This document shows positions 1 to 11,083 of a stretch of 64,000 bases of DNA, one piece after another. Position numbers and translations under genes: made by a program. Within the stretch, counting starts at the first letter, position 1. Every line of letters begins with the position of its first letter. Under the pieces are notes generated by a model, which worked only from the letters and a program-made list of their open reading frames with translations, ran no database searches and was not told where the DNA came from. Source of the DNA: Ideonella margarita (GTDB lineage Bacteria; Pseudomonadota; Gammaproteobacteria; Burkholderiales; Burkholderiaceae_C); assembly GCF_038066635.1 (NCBI RefSeq), contig NZ_JBBUTI010000007.1:62001-126000 (forward strand). The letters are read 5' to 3'.

Positions 1-2
1 TC

Positions 3-596
3 GACGATGACTTCCTCGACCCCACCGTGTTCCGCAAGGATTCCACCCTGGGTTGCGCGGGTCTGGTGGCCGCGTACAAGGCCGGCAACGTCACCTTGTC
101 CAACGGCATCGGCACCGGCATCGCCGACGACAAGTCGATCTATCCGTACGTGCCGAAGATGGTCGAGTTCTACCTCGGTGAAAAGCCGATCCTGAACAAC
201 GTGCCGACCCACCTCTGCCGTGATCCGGAAGACCTCAAGTACGTGCTCGACAACCTGTCGGAGCTGGTCGTGAAGGAAGTGCACGGCGCCGGCGGCTACG
301 GCATGCTGGTTGGCCCGGCGGCCACGAAACAGGAGATCGCCGACTTCCGCGAATACCTGATCGCCAACCCGAGCAACTACATCGCCCAGCCGACGCTGAG
401 CCTGTCCACCTGCCCGACGTTCGTGGAATCCGGCATTGCGCCGCGCCACATCGATCTGCGGCCCTTCGTGCTGTCAGGTGCCGAGGTGCAGATGGTGCCC
501 GGTGGCCTCACGCGCGTGGCCTTGAAGGAAGGCTCGCTGGTCGTCAACAGCAGCCAGGGAGGCGGCACCAAGGACACCTGGGTGCTGGAAGACTGA
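3..596 (+). CDS. Circularly permuted ATP-grasp protein (COG2308 type), 5' truncated
   Basis: This is the C-terminal ~197 residues of a predicted peptide-ligase-like ATP-grasp enzyme; the start lies before the window. The readable frame opens with DDDFLDPTVFRKDSTLG, the metal-binding acidic stretch typical of the family, and continues with NGIGTGIADDKSIYPYVPKM, then ELVVKEVHGAGGYGM (a lysine followed by a glycine-rich loop that should bind ATP) and the conserved end VPGGLTRVA...SSQGGGTKDTWVL. Iyer and colleagues proposed that this family forms amide bonds in peptide-like metabolites or protein modification; no substrate is established as far as I know. The stop codon is followed within a few bases by the alpha-E gene, so the two are very probably co-transcribed. 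It keeps the ATP-binding residues that the fused paralogue at 5338-7941 appears to have lost. Confidence 0.9.
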   Translation, partial: DDDFLDPTVFRKDSTLGCAGLVAAYKAGNVTLSNGIGTGIADDKSIYPYVPKMVEFYLGEKPILNNVPTHLCRDPEDLKYVLDNLSELVVKEVHGAGGYGMLVGPAATKQEIADFREYLIANPSNYIAQPTLSLSTCPTFVESGIAPRHIDLRPFVLSGAEVQMVPGGLTRVALKEGSLVVNSSQGGGTKDTWVLED

Positions 597-612
597 GATG
601 GGAAGCTCAACG

Positions 613-1569
613 ATGCTGTCAAGAACCGCCGACCACTTGTTCTGGATGGCCCGCTACATGGAGCGGGCCGAGAACACCGCCCGCATGCTGGACGTGAATG
701 TCCAGACCGACCTGCTGCCGCAATCCGCCGCGGTGGCTGAGCTTGGCTGGCGCGGGCTGCTGTCGATTTCCGAGCTGACGCAGGATTACCAGGCCCGCTA
801 CGGCGCGGTCAGTGCCCGCCAGGTGCTCGACTTCATGGTGCGCGATGAGCGCAATCCGTCGTCCATCCTGTGCTGCCTGCGCGCAGCCCGTGAAAACGCG
901 CGCGCCGTGCGCGGCACGCTCACCACCGAAGTCTGGGAAACCACCAACCAGACCTGGCTGGAGTTCAACCGCCTGCTGGCTGACGGCCTGCTGGCGCGTG
1001 ATCCTTCGGCGTTCTTCGAATGGGTGAAGTTCCGCTCGCACCTGTCGCGGGGCGTGACCGTGGGCACGATGCTGCAGGACGAAGCCTTCCACTTCATCCG
1101 CATTGGCTCCTTCCTCGAGCGCGCCGACAACACGGCCCGCTTGTTGGACGTGAAGTTCCATGCGGTGGAAAGTGATTTCTACGGTGCCGCCAGCGAGCGG
1201 GATGCCGAGTACGACTTCTATCACTGGTCGGCCATCCTGCGCTCGGTCTCGGGCTTCGAGATCTACCGCAAGGTCTACCGCAACGTCATCCAGCCGGACA
1301 AGGTGGCCGAGCTGCTGATCCTGCGGCCGGACATGCCGCGTTCGCTGGCGCACTGCATCAGCAAGGTGCACGGCAACCTGCGTCTGGTGGCCAACGAGCA
1401 GTCGTCCAACACCCAGCGCATGGCGGGCCGCCTGCGAGCTGATCTGGATTACGCCCGCATCGACGAAATCCTGGCGACGGGGCTGCATGCCTACCTGACC
1501 CAGTTTCTGGACCGTGTCGGCGACCTCGGGGCAGGCATCAGCCGCGACTTCCTCGTGCCGGCGTCCTGA
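613..1569 (+). CDS. Alpha-E domain protein (COG2307)
   Basis: This all-helical alpha-E protein of about 318 residues is encoded next to ATP-grasp and transglutaminase genes in many proteobacteria. The opening MLSRTADHLFWMARYMERAENTARMLDV segment is the family signature, and a related ERADNTARLLDVKF motif recurs near residue 180. I place the start at 613 because GGGAAG lies seven bases upstream and the conserved N-terminus begins there; an in-frame ATG at 598, overlapping the end of the previous gene, would add five residues. Its biochemical role is not known. Genomic association suggests that it works with the ATP-grasp enzyme, perhaps as scaffold or substrate carrier; that is inference. Confidence 0.9.
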   Translation: MLSRTADHLFWMARYMERAENTARMLDVNVQTDLLPQSAAVAELGWRGLLSISELTQDYQARYGAVSARQVLDFMVRDERNPSSILCCLRAARENARAVRGTLTTEVWETTNQTWLEFNRLLADGLLARDPSAFFEWVKFRSHLSRGVTVGTMLQDEAFHFIRIGSFLERADNTARLLDVKFHAVESDFYGAASERDAEYDFYHWSAILRSVSGFEIYRKVYRNVIQPDKVAELLILRPDMPRSLAHCISKVHGNLRLVANEQSSNTQRMAGRLRADLDYARIDEILATGLHAYLTQFLDRVGDLGAGISRDFLVPAS

Positions 1570-1694
1570 GCCTGTTGACCAACGACCTGCTGCCCACCTT
1601 GCCATGACCCAGTCATGCAGCGGTGGCAGTCTGGGTGTCCGGCACGCCTTGACGGCTTGCCGGCCCTCCCTCGAAGCCGCTTGAAGGAACTGCC

Positions 1695-4600
1695 TTGTCC
1701 ATCCACGTTGCACTCAAGCACGTCACGCACTACCGCTATGACCGCCGCGTGGCCTTGTCGCCCCAGGTGGTGCGTCTGCGTCCTGCGCCCCACGCACGCA
1801 CGCCGGTGCTGTCGTACTCGCTGACGGTCGAGCCCACCGGCCACTTCGTCAACTGGCAACAAGACCCGTTCTCGAATTACATGGCGCGGCTGGTCTTCCC
1901 CGAGAAGACCACCGAGTTCAAGGTCACGGTCGATCTGGTGGCCGAGATGTCGGTCTACAACCCGTTCGACTTCTTCCTGGAGCCGGGCGCCGAAACTTTC
2001 CCCTTCGATTACGACGCCGAACTGAAGGCCGAGCTGGCGCCGTACCTGGTGCCGGATGCGGTCACGCCGGAAGTGGCGCGCTACCTCGCTGCCGTGCCGC
2101 GTGAGGAGACCCGCACCATCGATTTCCTGGTGGGTCTGAACCAGCGGCTTCAGAACGACATTTCCTACCTGATCCGCATGGAGCCGGGTGTGCAGACGCC
2201 CGAGGAAACGCTGACCAAGCGCAGCGGTTCCTGCCGTGATTCTGGCTGGCTGCTGGTGCAGCTGTTCCGCCACCTCGGCCTGGCGGCCCGCTTCGTGTCG
2301 GGCTACCTGATCCAGCTCGCGCCTGACCAGAAGGCCCTCGACGGCCCGAGCGGCACCGAAGTCGACTTCACCGACCTGCATGCCTGGTGCGAAGTTTTCC
2401 TGCCGGGCGCCGGCTGGATCGGCCTGGACCCGACGTCAGGCCTGCTGGCCGGCGAGGGTCACATTCCGCTGGCCTGCACGCCGCAGCCCAGCAGCGCGGC
2501 GCCCATCAGCGGCGCTGTGGACGAGTCTGAGGTGACCTTCGGCCACGAGATGAGCGTGACGCGCATCTTCGAATCGCCCCGCGTGACGCGCCCTTACCGC
2601 GAAGACCAATGGGCTGACGTGCTGGCCCTGGGCCAAGTGGTGGACGCTGAACTGGAAGCGGGCGACGTGCGCCTGACCATGGGCGGCGAGCCGACGTTTG
2701 TCTCGGTGGACGACCGCGACGGCGCCGAGTGGAACACCGACGCACTCGGCCCGACCAAGCGCCTGTACGCCCAAGACTTGGTGCAGCGCCTGCGTGCTGA
2801 ATACGGCCAGGGCGGCTTCCTGCATTTCGGCCAGGGCAAGTGGTACCCGGGCGAGCAACTGCCGCGCTGGGCGCTGTCGATCTTCTGGCGCGAAGACGGC
2901 CAACCGTGCTGGCATGACCCGTCGCTGTTCGCCGACGAGCGTGACCAGCTTCAGTACACCAGCGCCGACGCTCGCCGCTTCATCGACACACTGAGCAGCC
3001 GCCTGGGCCTGCCTACTGACTACGTCCAGCCGGGCTTCGAGGACACCTGGTACTGGCTGTGGCGCGAGCGCCGCCTGCCCATCAACGTCGACCCGTTTGA
3101 TGCCCGCCTTGATGACGAACTGGAGCGCAGTCGTCTGCGCCGCGTGTTCGACCAGGGGCTGGAGCATGAGGTGGGTTATGTGCTGCCCATCAAGCCGGCC
3201 GAAGGCCCGGCAGTGGCTGGTGCGCGCTGGCAAACCGGCCCGTGGTTCTTCCGTGATGAGCGCATGTACCTGATCCCCGGCGATTCGCCGATGGGGTATC
3301 GCCTGCCGCTCGACTCGCTGCCGTGGGTGTCTTCGGGGGATTACCCGTTCCACCATGAGCATGATCCGTTTGCGCCGCGTGATGCGCTGCCGGCGAGTGC
3401 GACCTTGCGCACCCAGTCCGCCCTTGGCGGCACGGCAGGCCACGGCCTGGCAGGCGGCTTCGCCGAAGGTGGTGTCGTGGCGGTGCCTGGTGGCGCTGAC
3501 GGCCTGGGGCAGTCGGGCGACCTGACCAATGATGCAGGGCATGCGGGCGCGGCAACCGCCAGTCTGGCTGGCAACGCATCGGCCAACGGCAACCACACCG
3601 CGTACAACACTGCCAACAGCACCACGCCGCTGAACCAGCGCCCCGAGCGCTTTGACAGCGCCCACTGGATCACCCGCACGGCGCTGTGCGTGGAAGTGCG
3701 TGACCCGCGCCGCGCCAACGGCCCGAAGGCCGAGAAGGTGGGGCAGGCCACGGGCGTGCTCTACATCTTCATGCCGCCGCTGCAACGGCTGGAAGACTAT
3801 CTCGAGCTGCTCAGCGCGATCGAGGCGACCTCGGCCACGCTGGGCATCAAGGTGGTGCTGGAAGGCTATCCGCCACCACGTGACCACCGCCTGAAGATGC
3901 TGCAGGTCACGCCGGATCCGGGCGTCATCGAGGTCAACATCCACCCGGCGCACAACTGGGGTGAACTGGTGGCGCACACCGAGTTCCTCTACAACGCAGC
4001 CTGGCTGTCGCGCCTGTCGACCGAGAAGTTCATGCTCGACGGCCGGCACACCGGCACCGGTGGCGGCAACCACTTCGTGATGGGGGGCGCCACGCCAGCG
4101 GATTCGCCGTTCCTGCGTCGCCCTGACTTGCTCGGCTCCTTGCTGCGCTACTGGCACAACCACCCCAGCCTGAGCTACCTGTTCAGCGGCATGTTCATCG
4201 GCCCGACCAGCCAGGCGCCGCGGGTCGACGAGGCCCGCAATGACCAGCTCCGTGAGCTCGAGATCGCGCTGGGCGAGATCGACCGGAACATGGCGATTCA
4301 CGGGCAGCACATGCCGCCGTGGCTGGTTGATCGCACGCTGCGCAATGTGCTGGTGGACGTCACCGGCAACACGCACCGCAGCGAGTTCTGCATCGACAAG
4401 CTGTACTCGCCCGACTCGTCCACCGGCCGCCTGGGCCTGCTCGAGTTGCGGGCCTTCGAGATGCCGCCGCATGCCCGCATGAGCATCGTGCAGCAGCTGC
4501 TGCTGCGCTCGCTCATCGCGCGCTTCTGGAAGACGCCTTACCGCGCGCCGCTGGTGCGCTGGGGCACCGAGCTGCACGACCGCTTCCTGCTGCCAACCTT

Positions 4601-5240
4601 CGTGCAGATGGACTTCGACGATGTGATGCAGGACATGCAGCGCGCGGGCTACGCCTTCGAGGCCGACTGGTTCGCGCCGCACATCGAGTTCCGCTTCCCG
4701 AAGGTGGGGGAGCTGACTTCGTCGGGTGTGCACATGACGCTGCGCAACGCGCTCGAGCCCTGGCATGTGATGGGTGAAGAGGGCTCGGCCGGCGGCACGG
4801 TGCGCTACGTTGATTCGTCGCTGGAGCGGCTGGAAATCCACGTCACCGGCTTCATCGATGCACGGCACCGCATCACCGTGAACGGCGTGCCGGTGCCGAT
4901 GCAACCCACGGGGCGCGTTGGCGAGTACGTGGCTGGTGTGCGCTACCGGGCCTGGACGGCACCGTCGTCGCTGCACCCCACCATCGGGGCGCACGCGCCG
5001 CTCACGATCGATCTGGTGGATACCTGGAACCAGCACGCGCTGGGCGGCTGCCAGTACCACGTGGCGCATCCGGGCGGTCGCAACTACGTGACTTTCCCGG
5101 TGAATGCCTACGAGGCACAAAGCCGGCGCCTGGCGCGGTTCTTCCCGATGAACCACACGCCGGGGGCGATGGTGGTGGGCGAGCCGCAGCGGAGCCTGGA
5201 GTTCCCGTTCACGCTGGACCTGCGCCGTGCGGGGCGTTGA
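1695..5240 (+). CDS. Transglutaminase-like protein with DUF2126 domain (COG1305 + COG4196)
   Basis: This is a large predicted cytoplasmic protein of 1181 residues. Residues 1-90 match the bacterial transglutaminase N-terminal beta domain. Residues about 140-250 form a transglutaminase/papain-like core with the triad Cys180 (in GSCRDS), His229 (in LHAWCEV) and Asp245 (in LDPTSG). The remainder, from about residue 300 (MGGEPTFVS), is the DUF2126 region found fused in this family. A Gly/Ala/Asn-rich stretch at about residues 565-640 looks like a disordered insertion. The start is a TTG at 1695 preceded by GAAGGAA; the SIHVALKHVTHYRYDR that follows is the usual N-terminus. It could hydrolyse or transfer gamma-glutamyl-type amides made by the neighbouring ATP-grasp proteins; this is inference from association. 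Confidence 0.88.
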   Translation: MSIHVALKHVTHYRYDRRVALSPQVVRLRPAPHARTPVLSYSLTVEPTGHFVNWQQDPFSNYMARLVFPEKTTEFKVTVDLVAEMSVYNPFDFFLEPGAETFPFDYDAELKAELAPYLVPDAVTPEVARYLAAVPREETRTIDFLVGLNQRLQNDISYLIRMEPGVQTPEETLTKRSGSCRDSGWLLVQLFRHLGLAARFVSGYLIQLAPDQKALDGPSGTEVDFTDLHAWCEVFLPGAGWIGLDPTSGLLAGEGHIPLACTPQPSSAAPISGAVDESEVTFGHEMSVTRIFESPRVTRPYREDQWADVLALGQVVDAELEAGDVRLTMGGEPTFVSVDDRDGAEWNTDALGPTKRLYAQDLVQRLRAEYGQGGFLHFGQGKWYPGEQLPRWALSIFWREDGQPCWHDPSLFADERDQLQYTSADARRFIDTLSSRLGLPTDYVQPGFEDTWYWLWRERRLPINVDPFDARLDDELERSRLRRVFDQGLEHEVGYVLPIKPAEGPAVAGARWQTGPWFFRDERMYLIPGDSPMGYRLPLDSLPWVSSGDYPFHHEHDPFAPRDALPASATLRTQSALGGTAGHGLAGGFAEGGVVAVPGGADGLGQSGDLTNDAGHAGAATASLAGNASANGNHTAYNTANSTTPLNQRPERFDSAHWITRTALCVEVRDPRRANGPKAEKVGQATGVLYIFMPPLQRLEDYLELLSAIEATSATLGIKVVLEGYPPPRDHRLKMLQVTPDPGVIEVNIHPAHNWGELVAHTEFLYNAAWLSRLSTEKFMLDGRHTGTGGGNHFVMGGATPADSPFLRRPDLLGSLLRYWHNHPSLSYLFSGMFIGPTSQAPRVDEARNDQLRELEIALGEIDRNMAIHGQHMPPWLVDRTLRNVLVDVTGNTHRSEFCIDKLYSPDSSTGRLGLLELRAFEMPPHARMSIVQQLLLRSLIARFWKTPYRAPLVRWGTELHDRFLLPTFVQMDFDDVMQDMQRAGYAFEADWFAPHIEFRFPKVGELTSSGVHMTLRNALEPWHVMGEEGSAGGTVRYVDSSLERLEIHVTGFIDARHRITVNGVPVPMQPTGRVGEYVAGVRYRAWTAPSSLHPTIGAHAPLTIDLVDTWNQHALGGCQYHVAHPGGRNYVTFPVNAYEAQSRRLARFFPMNHTPGAMVVGEPQRSLEFPFTLDLRRAGR

Positions 5241-5337
5241 CAACAACTGCCACGCAATGCGCAAAGTGTGAAACAACACCATGCTGGACGGGCAGCTCCC
5301 AATGCCTGGCGCACCTGCGGCAAGGCATGATGCCGAC

Positions 5338-7941
5338 ATGTCCCAGCAAACCAGTCTCCTGCCCGATGATGAACTGCCCGACCCAGTGGCCCTGGCCCTG
5401 GGGGCGGCGCAGCGCGGCAGCGACGGACATCACGACGAGTTGCTGGGCCGGCTGAGCGTGGCGGGCGCACCGAAAGGCGCGCTCAGCCCCTTGTGGCAGC
5501 GCTTCTTCACGGCCAACGGTGCCGATGGCTGGCAAGACCTCGGCGCGCGTTCACAGCGCCTGCAGCGCCGTGTGCAGGACGACGGCGCCACCTACAACGT
5601 GTTCGACGACGGTGGGCAGACCGCGCGCGCCTGGCCGCTCGAATTGCTGCCCATGCTGGTGGACGCCCGCGAATGGAGCGTCATCGAGCGGGGCGTGCAG
5701 CAACGTGCGCGGCTGCTGAATGCCGTGCTGAGTGATGTCTACGGTGAGCGCACGCTGCTCGACAAGGGCCTGCTGCCCCCGTCGCTGGTGCTGGGCCATC
5801 CGCAATACCTGCGGCCGATGCACGGCGTGAAGCCGGCGGGTGGCGTGCACCTGCATGTCGCCGCGTTTGACCTCGCCCGCGGCCCGGACGGCGGCTGGTG
5901 GGTGGTCGGCCAGCGCACCCAGGCGCCGTCGGGCCTGGGTTACCTGCTGGAAAACCGGCTGATCGTGGCCCAGCAGTTCCCGGAGGCCTTCCGTGACCTG
6001 CGCATCCAGCGCGTGGCCTCGGCCTTCCAGAGCCTGATGCAGGGCCTGATGCGCCTGAGCCCGGCGGGTGAACGCTCGCGGGTGGTGTTGCTCACGCCGG
6101 GGCCGCACAACGAAACCTACTTCGAGCAGGTCTTCCTGGCCCGCTACCTGGGCCTGACGCTGGTCGAAGGCGGCGATCTCACCGTTCGCGCCAACCGCGT
6201 CTTCCTGAAAACGCTGCATGGTCTGGAGCCGGTCCACGTGATCCTCCGCCGTGTTGACGACGACTACCTCGACCCCCTCGAGCTGCGTGCTGATTCGGCG
6301 CTGGGTGTGCCCGGCTTGCTGCAAGCCCTGCGAGCCGGCACAGTGGTGATGGCCAATGCGCCTGGCGCTGGCTGGCTGGAGAGCCCCGGTCTGGCCGCGT
6401 TCTGGCCGGCCGTCTCGCGAGCGCTCATCGGACAGGAACTCAGCCTGCCGGCCACCACCAGCTGGTGGTGCGGCGAAGAGGCCGTGTGGCGCGCCCACCA
6501 GGGGCGTCTGGACGACTATGTGGTGGCCCCGACCTTCCCCGGCAGCGAGACCACGACGAGTTTCGCTCCGTCGGTGGTCGGCAGCTTGCGTCCGGTTGAG
6601 CGGGCAGCGCTGCGTGGCCGCATCGAGACCGATCCCGCCGCGCACACCTTGCAGGCGCGTGTGCGCCCCTCCGAAATGCCGGTCTGGAGCGACGGGCAAC
6701 TGCAGCCACGCCCGGCCGTGATGCGCGTGTTCGCCCTGGCCGATGGCCTTGGTGGCTGGCGTGTGTTGCCGGGTGGATTGACGCGTGTGGCCTCCCGACG
6801 CGACGCCGCGCATGACCCCTGGCTGTCGATGCAGCGCGGCAGTGCCAGTGCTGACACCTGGGTGCTGACTGATGGCGCGGTGGACACCACCAGCCTGCTG
6901 CCCAAGCCGCTGAGTGCGGATGACCTGCAAGGTTGGCACCGCAGTGTCACCAGCCGCGCCGCTGAAAATCTCTTCTGGCTGGGCCGCTACACCGAGCGCG
7001 CCGAGAACACGGTGCGTCTGGCCCGTGTGACGCTTGAATCGCTGACGGGCTCGATGCTGACCGGTGCGTCGCCCGAGGTGCTGCAGGTGCTTGACCACCT
7101 GGCCCGGCGCCACGGCCTGGTGGGGGCGGGTGTGCCGTCGCCCGAGCAATCATTGCGCGTGTTCGAGCGCTCGCTGGTGCATGCGCTGGGTGATGCCCGC
7201 GGCGCCAGCAGCGTGGCCTGGAACCTGAGTGCGCTCAAGGCCAACGCGCAGGCCCTGCGTGAGCGCCTGTCGCAAGAGCACTGGAAGCTGATCCACGAAG
7301 TGGGCGACCATTTCCAGCACCATCTGCAGGCGGCCTTGAAGGCCAGTGCCGCCGAGCCGTTGTCGGATGTGCTGGGCGTGCTTGGCCGCGCGGCCACGCA
7401 CCTGGCCGCCATCACCGGCGCCCAAACGGACCGCATGACCCGCGACGACGGCTGGCGCCTGATGAGCGTGGGGCGCCAGATCGAGCGGCTCGACTTCCTG
7501 TCGCATGCGCTGGCCACCGGCTTCGAGCACGGCCTGCAACGCAAGGACGACGGCTTTGCGCTGCTGCTGGCCCTGTTCGATTCCACGATCACCTACCGCG
7601 CGCAGTTCCAGGCCCGGCGTGAAGTGCCGCCGCTGCTGCACCTGCTGGTGCACGACACCGACAACCCGCGCTCCCTGGCCTGGGTGGCGCGCACGATGCA
7701 CGACCGTTTCCTGAAGCTGGCCCGCCATCAGCCGGAATGGGCGAAGGCGCTGGCTGCCAACCTGCCTCGGCCGGAGGCCTGGTCATTGGCTGACCTGAGC
7801 ACGCCCGACGACAGCGGCGAGCACGGACTGCTGCTGCAGCACCTGCATGACTGCAGCAGCCAGGCGCTGCAGCTGTCCGAGGGCTTGGGCCGCCAGCTGT
7901 TCTCTCACGTGGGCCCGGTGGATCGTCTGGTGTGGCAATGA
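5338..7941 (+). CDS. ATP-grasp (COG2308) / alpha-E (COG2307) fusion protein
   Basis: This protein of about 867 residues carries in one chain the two domains that are separate genes at 3-1569. Residues 1 to about 510 resemble the circularly permuted ATP-grasp domain (RRVDDDYLDPLELRADSALG, later LPGGLTRVA and SADTWVL). From about residue 535 the alpha-E domain begins (SRAAENLFWLGRYTERAENTVRL). Where the free-standing enzyme has ELVVKEVHGAGGYGM this copy reads DDYVVAPTFPGSETTTSF, so the lysine and glycine-rich loop are missing and the ATP-grasp half may not be catalytic. I prefer the ATG at 5338 (MSQQTS); an in-frame ATG at 5281 would add 19 unconserved residues. Its stop overlaps the start of the next gene (ATGA), implying translational coupling. 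Confidence 0.88.
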   Translation: MSQQTSLLPDDELPDPVALALGAAQRGSDGHHDELLGRLSVAGAPKGALSPLWQRFFTANGADGWQDLGARSQRLQRRVQDDGATYNVFDDGGQTARAWPLELLPMLVDAREWSVIERGVQQRARLLNAVLSDVYGERTLLDKGLLPPSLVLGHPQYLRPMHGVKPAGGVHLHVAAFDLARGPDGGWWVVGQRTQAPSGLGYLLENRLIVAQQFPEAFRDLRIQRVASAFQSLMQGLMRLSPAGERSRVVLLTPGPHNETYFEQVFLARYLGLTLVEGGDLTVRANRVFLKTLHGLEPVHVILRRVDDDYLDPLELRADSALGVPGLLQALRAGTVVMANAPGAGWLESPGLAAFWPAVSRALIGQELSLPATTSWWCGEEAVWRAHQGRLDDYVVAPTFPGSETTTSFAPSVVGSLRPVERAALRGRIETDPAAHTLQARVRPSEMPVWSDGQLQPRPAVMRVFALADGLGGWRVLPGGLTRVASRRDAAHDPWLSMQRGSASADTWVLTDGAVDTTSLLPKPLSADDLQGWHRSVTSRAAENLFWLGRYTERAENTVRLARVTLESLTGSMLTGASPEVLQVLDHLARRHGLVGAGVPSPEQSLRVFERSLVHALGDARGASSVAWNLSALKANAQALRERLSQEHWKLIHEVGDHFQHHLQAALKASAAEPLSDVLGVLGRAATHLAAITGAQTDRMTRDDGWRLMSVGRQIERLDFLSHALATGFEHGLQRKDDGFALLLALFDSTITYRAQFQARREVPPLLHLLVHDTDNPRSLAWVARTMHDRFLKLARHQPEWAKALAANLPRPEAWSLADLSTPDDSGEHGLLLQHLHDCSSQALQLSEGLGRQLFSHVGPVDRLVWQ

Positions 7942-9065
7942 GCGAAGAGATCGATGTGGACGGCGCCCCTGGGGCCGCTGTCGGTGGCGCCGTTGAGCCG
8001 GCAGCCCTGCCGCCGGTTCGCTGGCTGAAGGTGGTGCACGACACCTGCTACGACTACGGCGCGCCGGTGGAACTGGCCCAGCATGTGGCCTATCTGGCAC
8101 CGCGCAGCACCGGCTGCCAGACCGTGCGCGACTGGCGCCTGCAGATCGACCCGCCGCCCGACGAGTGGGGTTTGCCGGAGTCGGCCACCGCGCCCAGCAC
8201 GCTGCCGCCAGACGGCGCCGTGCCTCCCGGCCAGATCAGTCTGGACCCCTGGGGCAATGCACGGCTCGCCTTCAGCCATTCCCGGGTACACGAACGCCTG
8301 CTGGTGCGCTCCACCTTCGAGGCTGGTCTTCACGCACCGGCGCCGATCGACGTGACGGACAGCCCCGCCTGGGAGACCGTGGCCGAAGACCTGCGATACC
8401 ACGCCGGGCTGGTGCACTCCGAGGCGGTGGAGTTCACCCTGCCATCCACCTTCGCACCCAGGTCACCCGCGCTGGCCGCCTTTGGCCGGCAGGCCTTCAA
8501 GCCGGGCGTGACGCTGGCCGCCGGCGCGCTGGCGCTGATGGCCCTGATCCACGACCGGTTTGAGTACAAGCCGCAATCCACCTCGGTGGCCACCCGCGCC
8601 ACGGACGCGCTGGCGCTGGGCTACGGCGTCTGCCAGGATTTTGCGCATGTGCTGATAGGCGCCTGCCGATCACTGGGCCTGGCCGCGCGCTACGTCAGCG
8701 GCTATCTGCTGACCCAACCGCCGCCAGGCCAGCCTCGCCTGGTCGGGGCGGATGCCTCGCATGCCTGGGCGCAGGTGTGGTGCCCGGTGCAGGGCTGGCT
8801 CTCGCTGGACCCCACGAACCGGGTGCCCGCTGGTGACAGCCATGTCACCCTGGGTTGGGGGCGCGACTATGCCGACGTGGCACCGCTGCGCGGCGTGATC
8901 CGCGGTGGCGGACGGGCGCAGCCGCATGTGGCGGTGACCGTGGTGCCGCTGGAGGAGGCCGATCTGCTCGAAGCGCAGCCGGTCGAAAACGCCTCGGTCG
9001 AGGCGGTTGGCGCCGAGTTGCTACCTGCCGATGCATTGCCCGTCGAAGGGCCTGCCGAAGACTGA
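7938..9065 (+). CDS. Transglutaminase family protein (COG1305)
   Basis: This 375-residue protein is the last gene of the ATP-grasp/alpha-E cluster. It has a transglutaminase N-terminal beta region (about residues 28-130, opening VRWLKVVHDTCYDYGAPV) and a catalytic core with Cys232 (YGVCQDFAH), His275 (SHAWAQV) and Asp291 (LSLDPTNR), so the triad is intact. It has no signal peptide. The ATG at 7938 sits in an ATGA overlap with the previous stop; a GTG at 7932 is the alternative. Association with the ATP-grasp and alpha-E genes is known across proteobacteria; a role in cleaving or transferring an amide-linked tag is inferred. Confidence 0.88.
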   Translation: MSEEIDVDGAPGAAVGGAVEPAALPPVRWLKVVHDTCYDYGAPVELAQHVAYLAPRSTGCQTVRDWRLQIDPPPDEWGLPESATAPSTLPPDGAVPPGQISLDPWGNARLAFSHSRVHERLLVRSTFEAGLHAPAPIDVTDSPAWETVAEDLRYHAGLVHSEAVEFTLPSTFAPRSPALAAFGRQAFKPGVTLAAGALALMALIHDRFEYKPQSTSVATRATDALALGYGVCQDFAHVLIGACRSLGLAARYVSGYLLTQPPPGQPRLVGADASHAWAQVWCPVQGWLSLDPTNRVPAGDSHVTLGWGRDYADVAPLRGVIRGGGRAQPHVAVTVVPLEEADLLEAQPVENASVEAVGAELLPADALPVEGPAED

Positions 9066-9090
9066 CGCCAGGCGTCAAGCCTTGGCGTCA
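9063..9090. terminator. Inverted repeat between convergent genes, possible terminator
   Basis: The repeat TGACGCCA (9063-9070) / TGGCGTCA (9083-9090) is a perfect 8-bp inverted repeat with a 12-base loop. It begins on the stop codon of the transglutaminase gene and lies ahead of the convergent ETF-ubiquinone oxidoreductase gene. No T-tract follows, so it may be weak or only a processing signal. Confidence 0.35.
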
Positions 9091-9155
9091 GGGCATGGAC
9101 AGTGCGGGCCGTGTGCGGCAGCAACACCGCAACATAGCCCGCAACCGTCCGTCCA

Positions 9156-10832
<1,677 letters not shown>

Positions 10833-10904
10833 GAGCGTGTGTTCCGGTTGGAGTCTGGATGGGCAGCCGGGTGGGGAGGGCCCGGCCAGATATTTCTGTG
10901 CGCG

Positions 10905-10934
10905 ATTCTAGCGAAGTGCAGACCAAAAAAGCAC
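10905..10934 (-). promoter_or_regulatory. Candidate sigma-70 promoter for the ETF-QO gene
   Basis: On the minus strand TAGAAT (10910-10905) is a good -10 hexamer, with a weak -35 (GTGCTT, 10934-10929) 18 bases upstream. A transcript would start near 10898 and have a leader of about 65 bases. This is a visual match only. I see no clear promoter for the H-NOX gene in the rest of the 251-base gap. Confidence 0.3.
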
Positions 10935-11083
10935 GACCGTACTATTTATGGATGCGCCGCTCCAATCCGCCGGACACAAAGCGCAAATTGCGCGGTTGCT
11001 GTCGCGCTGATTGCCATATCCATCCGGGTTGTCCCCGTTTAGCATGACCTGCGGACTGACCATGATCAGGCCGAAAGGGGTCA

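Noticed and set aside
2436..5339. Long open frame on the minus strand opposite the transglutaminase-DUF2126 gene
   Set aside because: It is an antisense shadow of a high-GC gene: Arg/His/Gln-rich, without recognisable domains, while the plus strand has clear family motifs.
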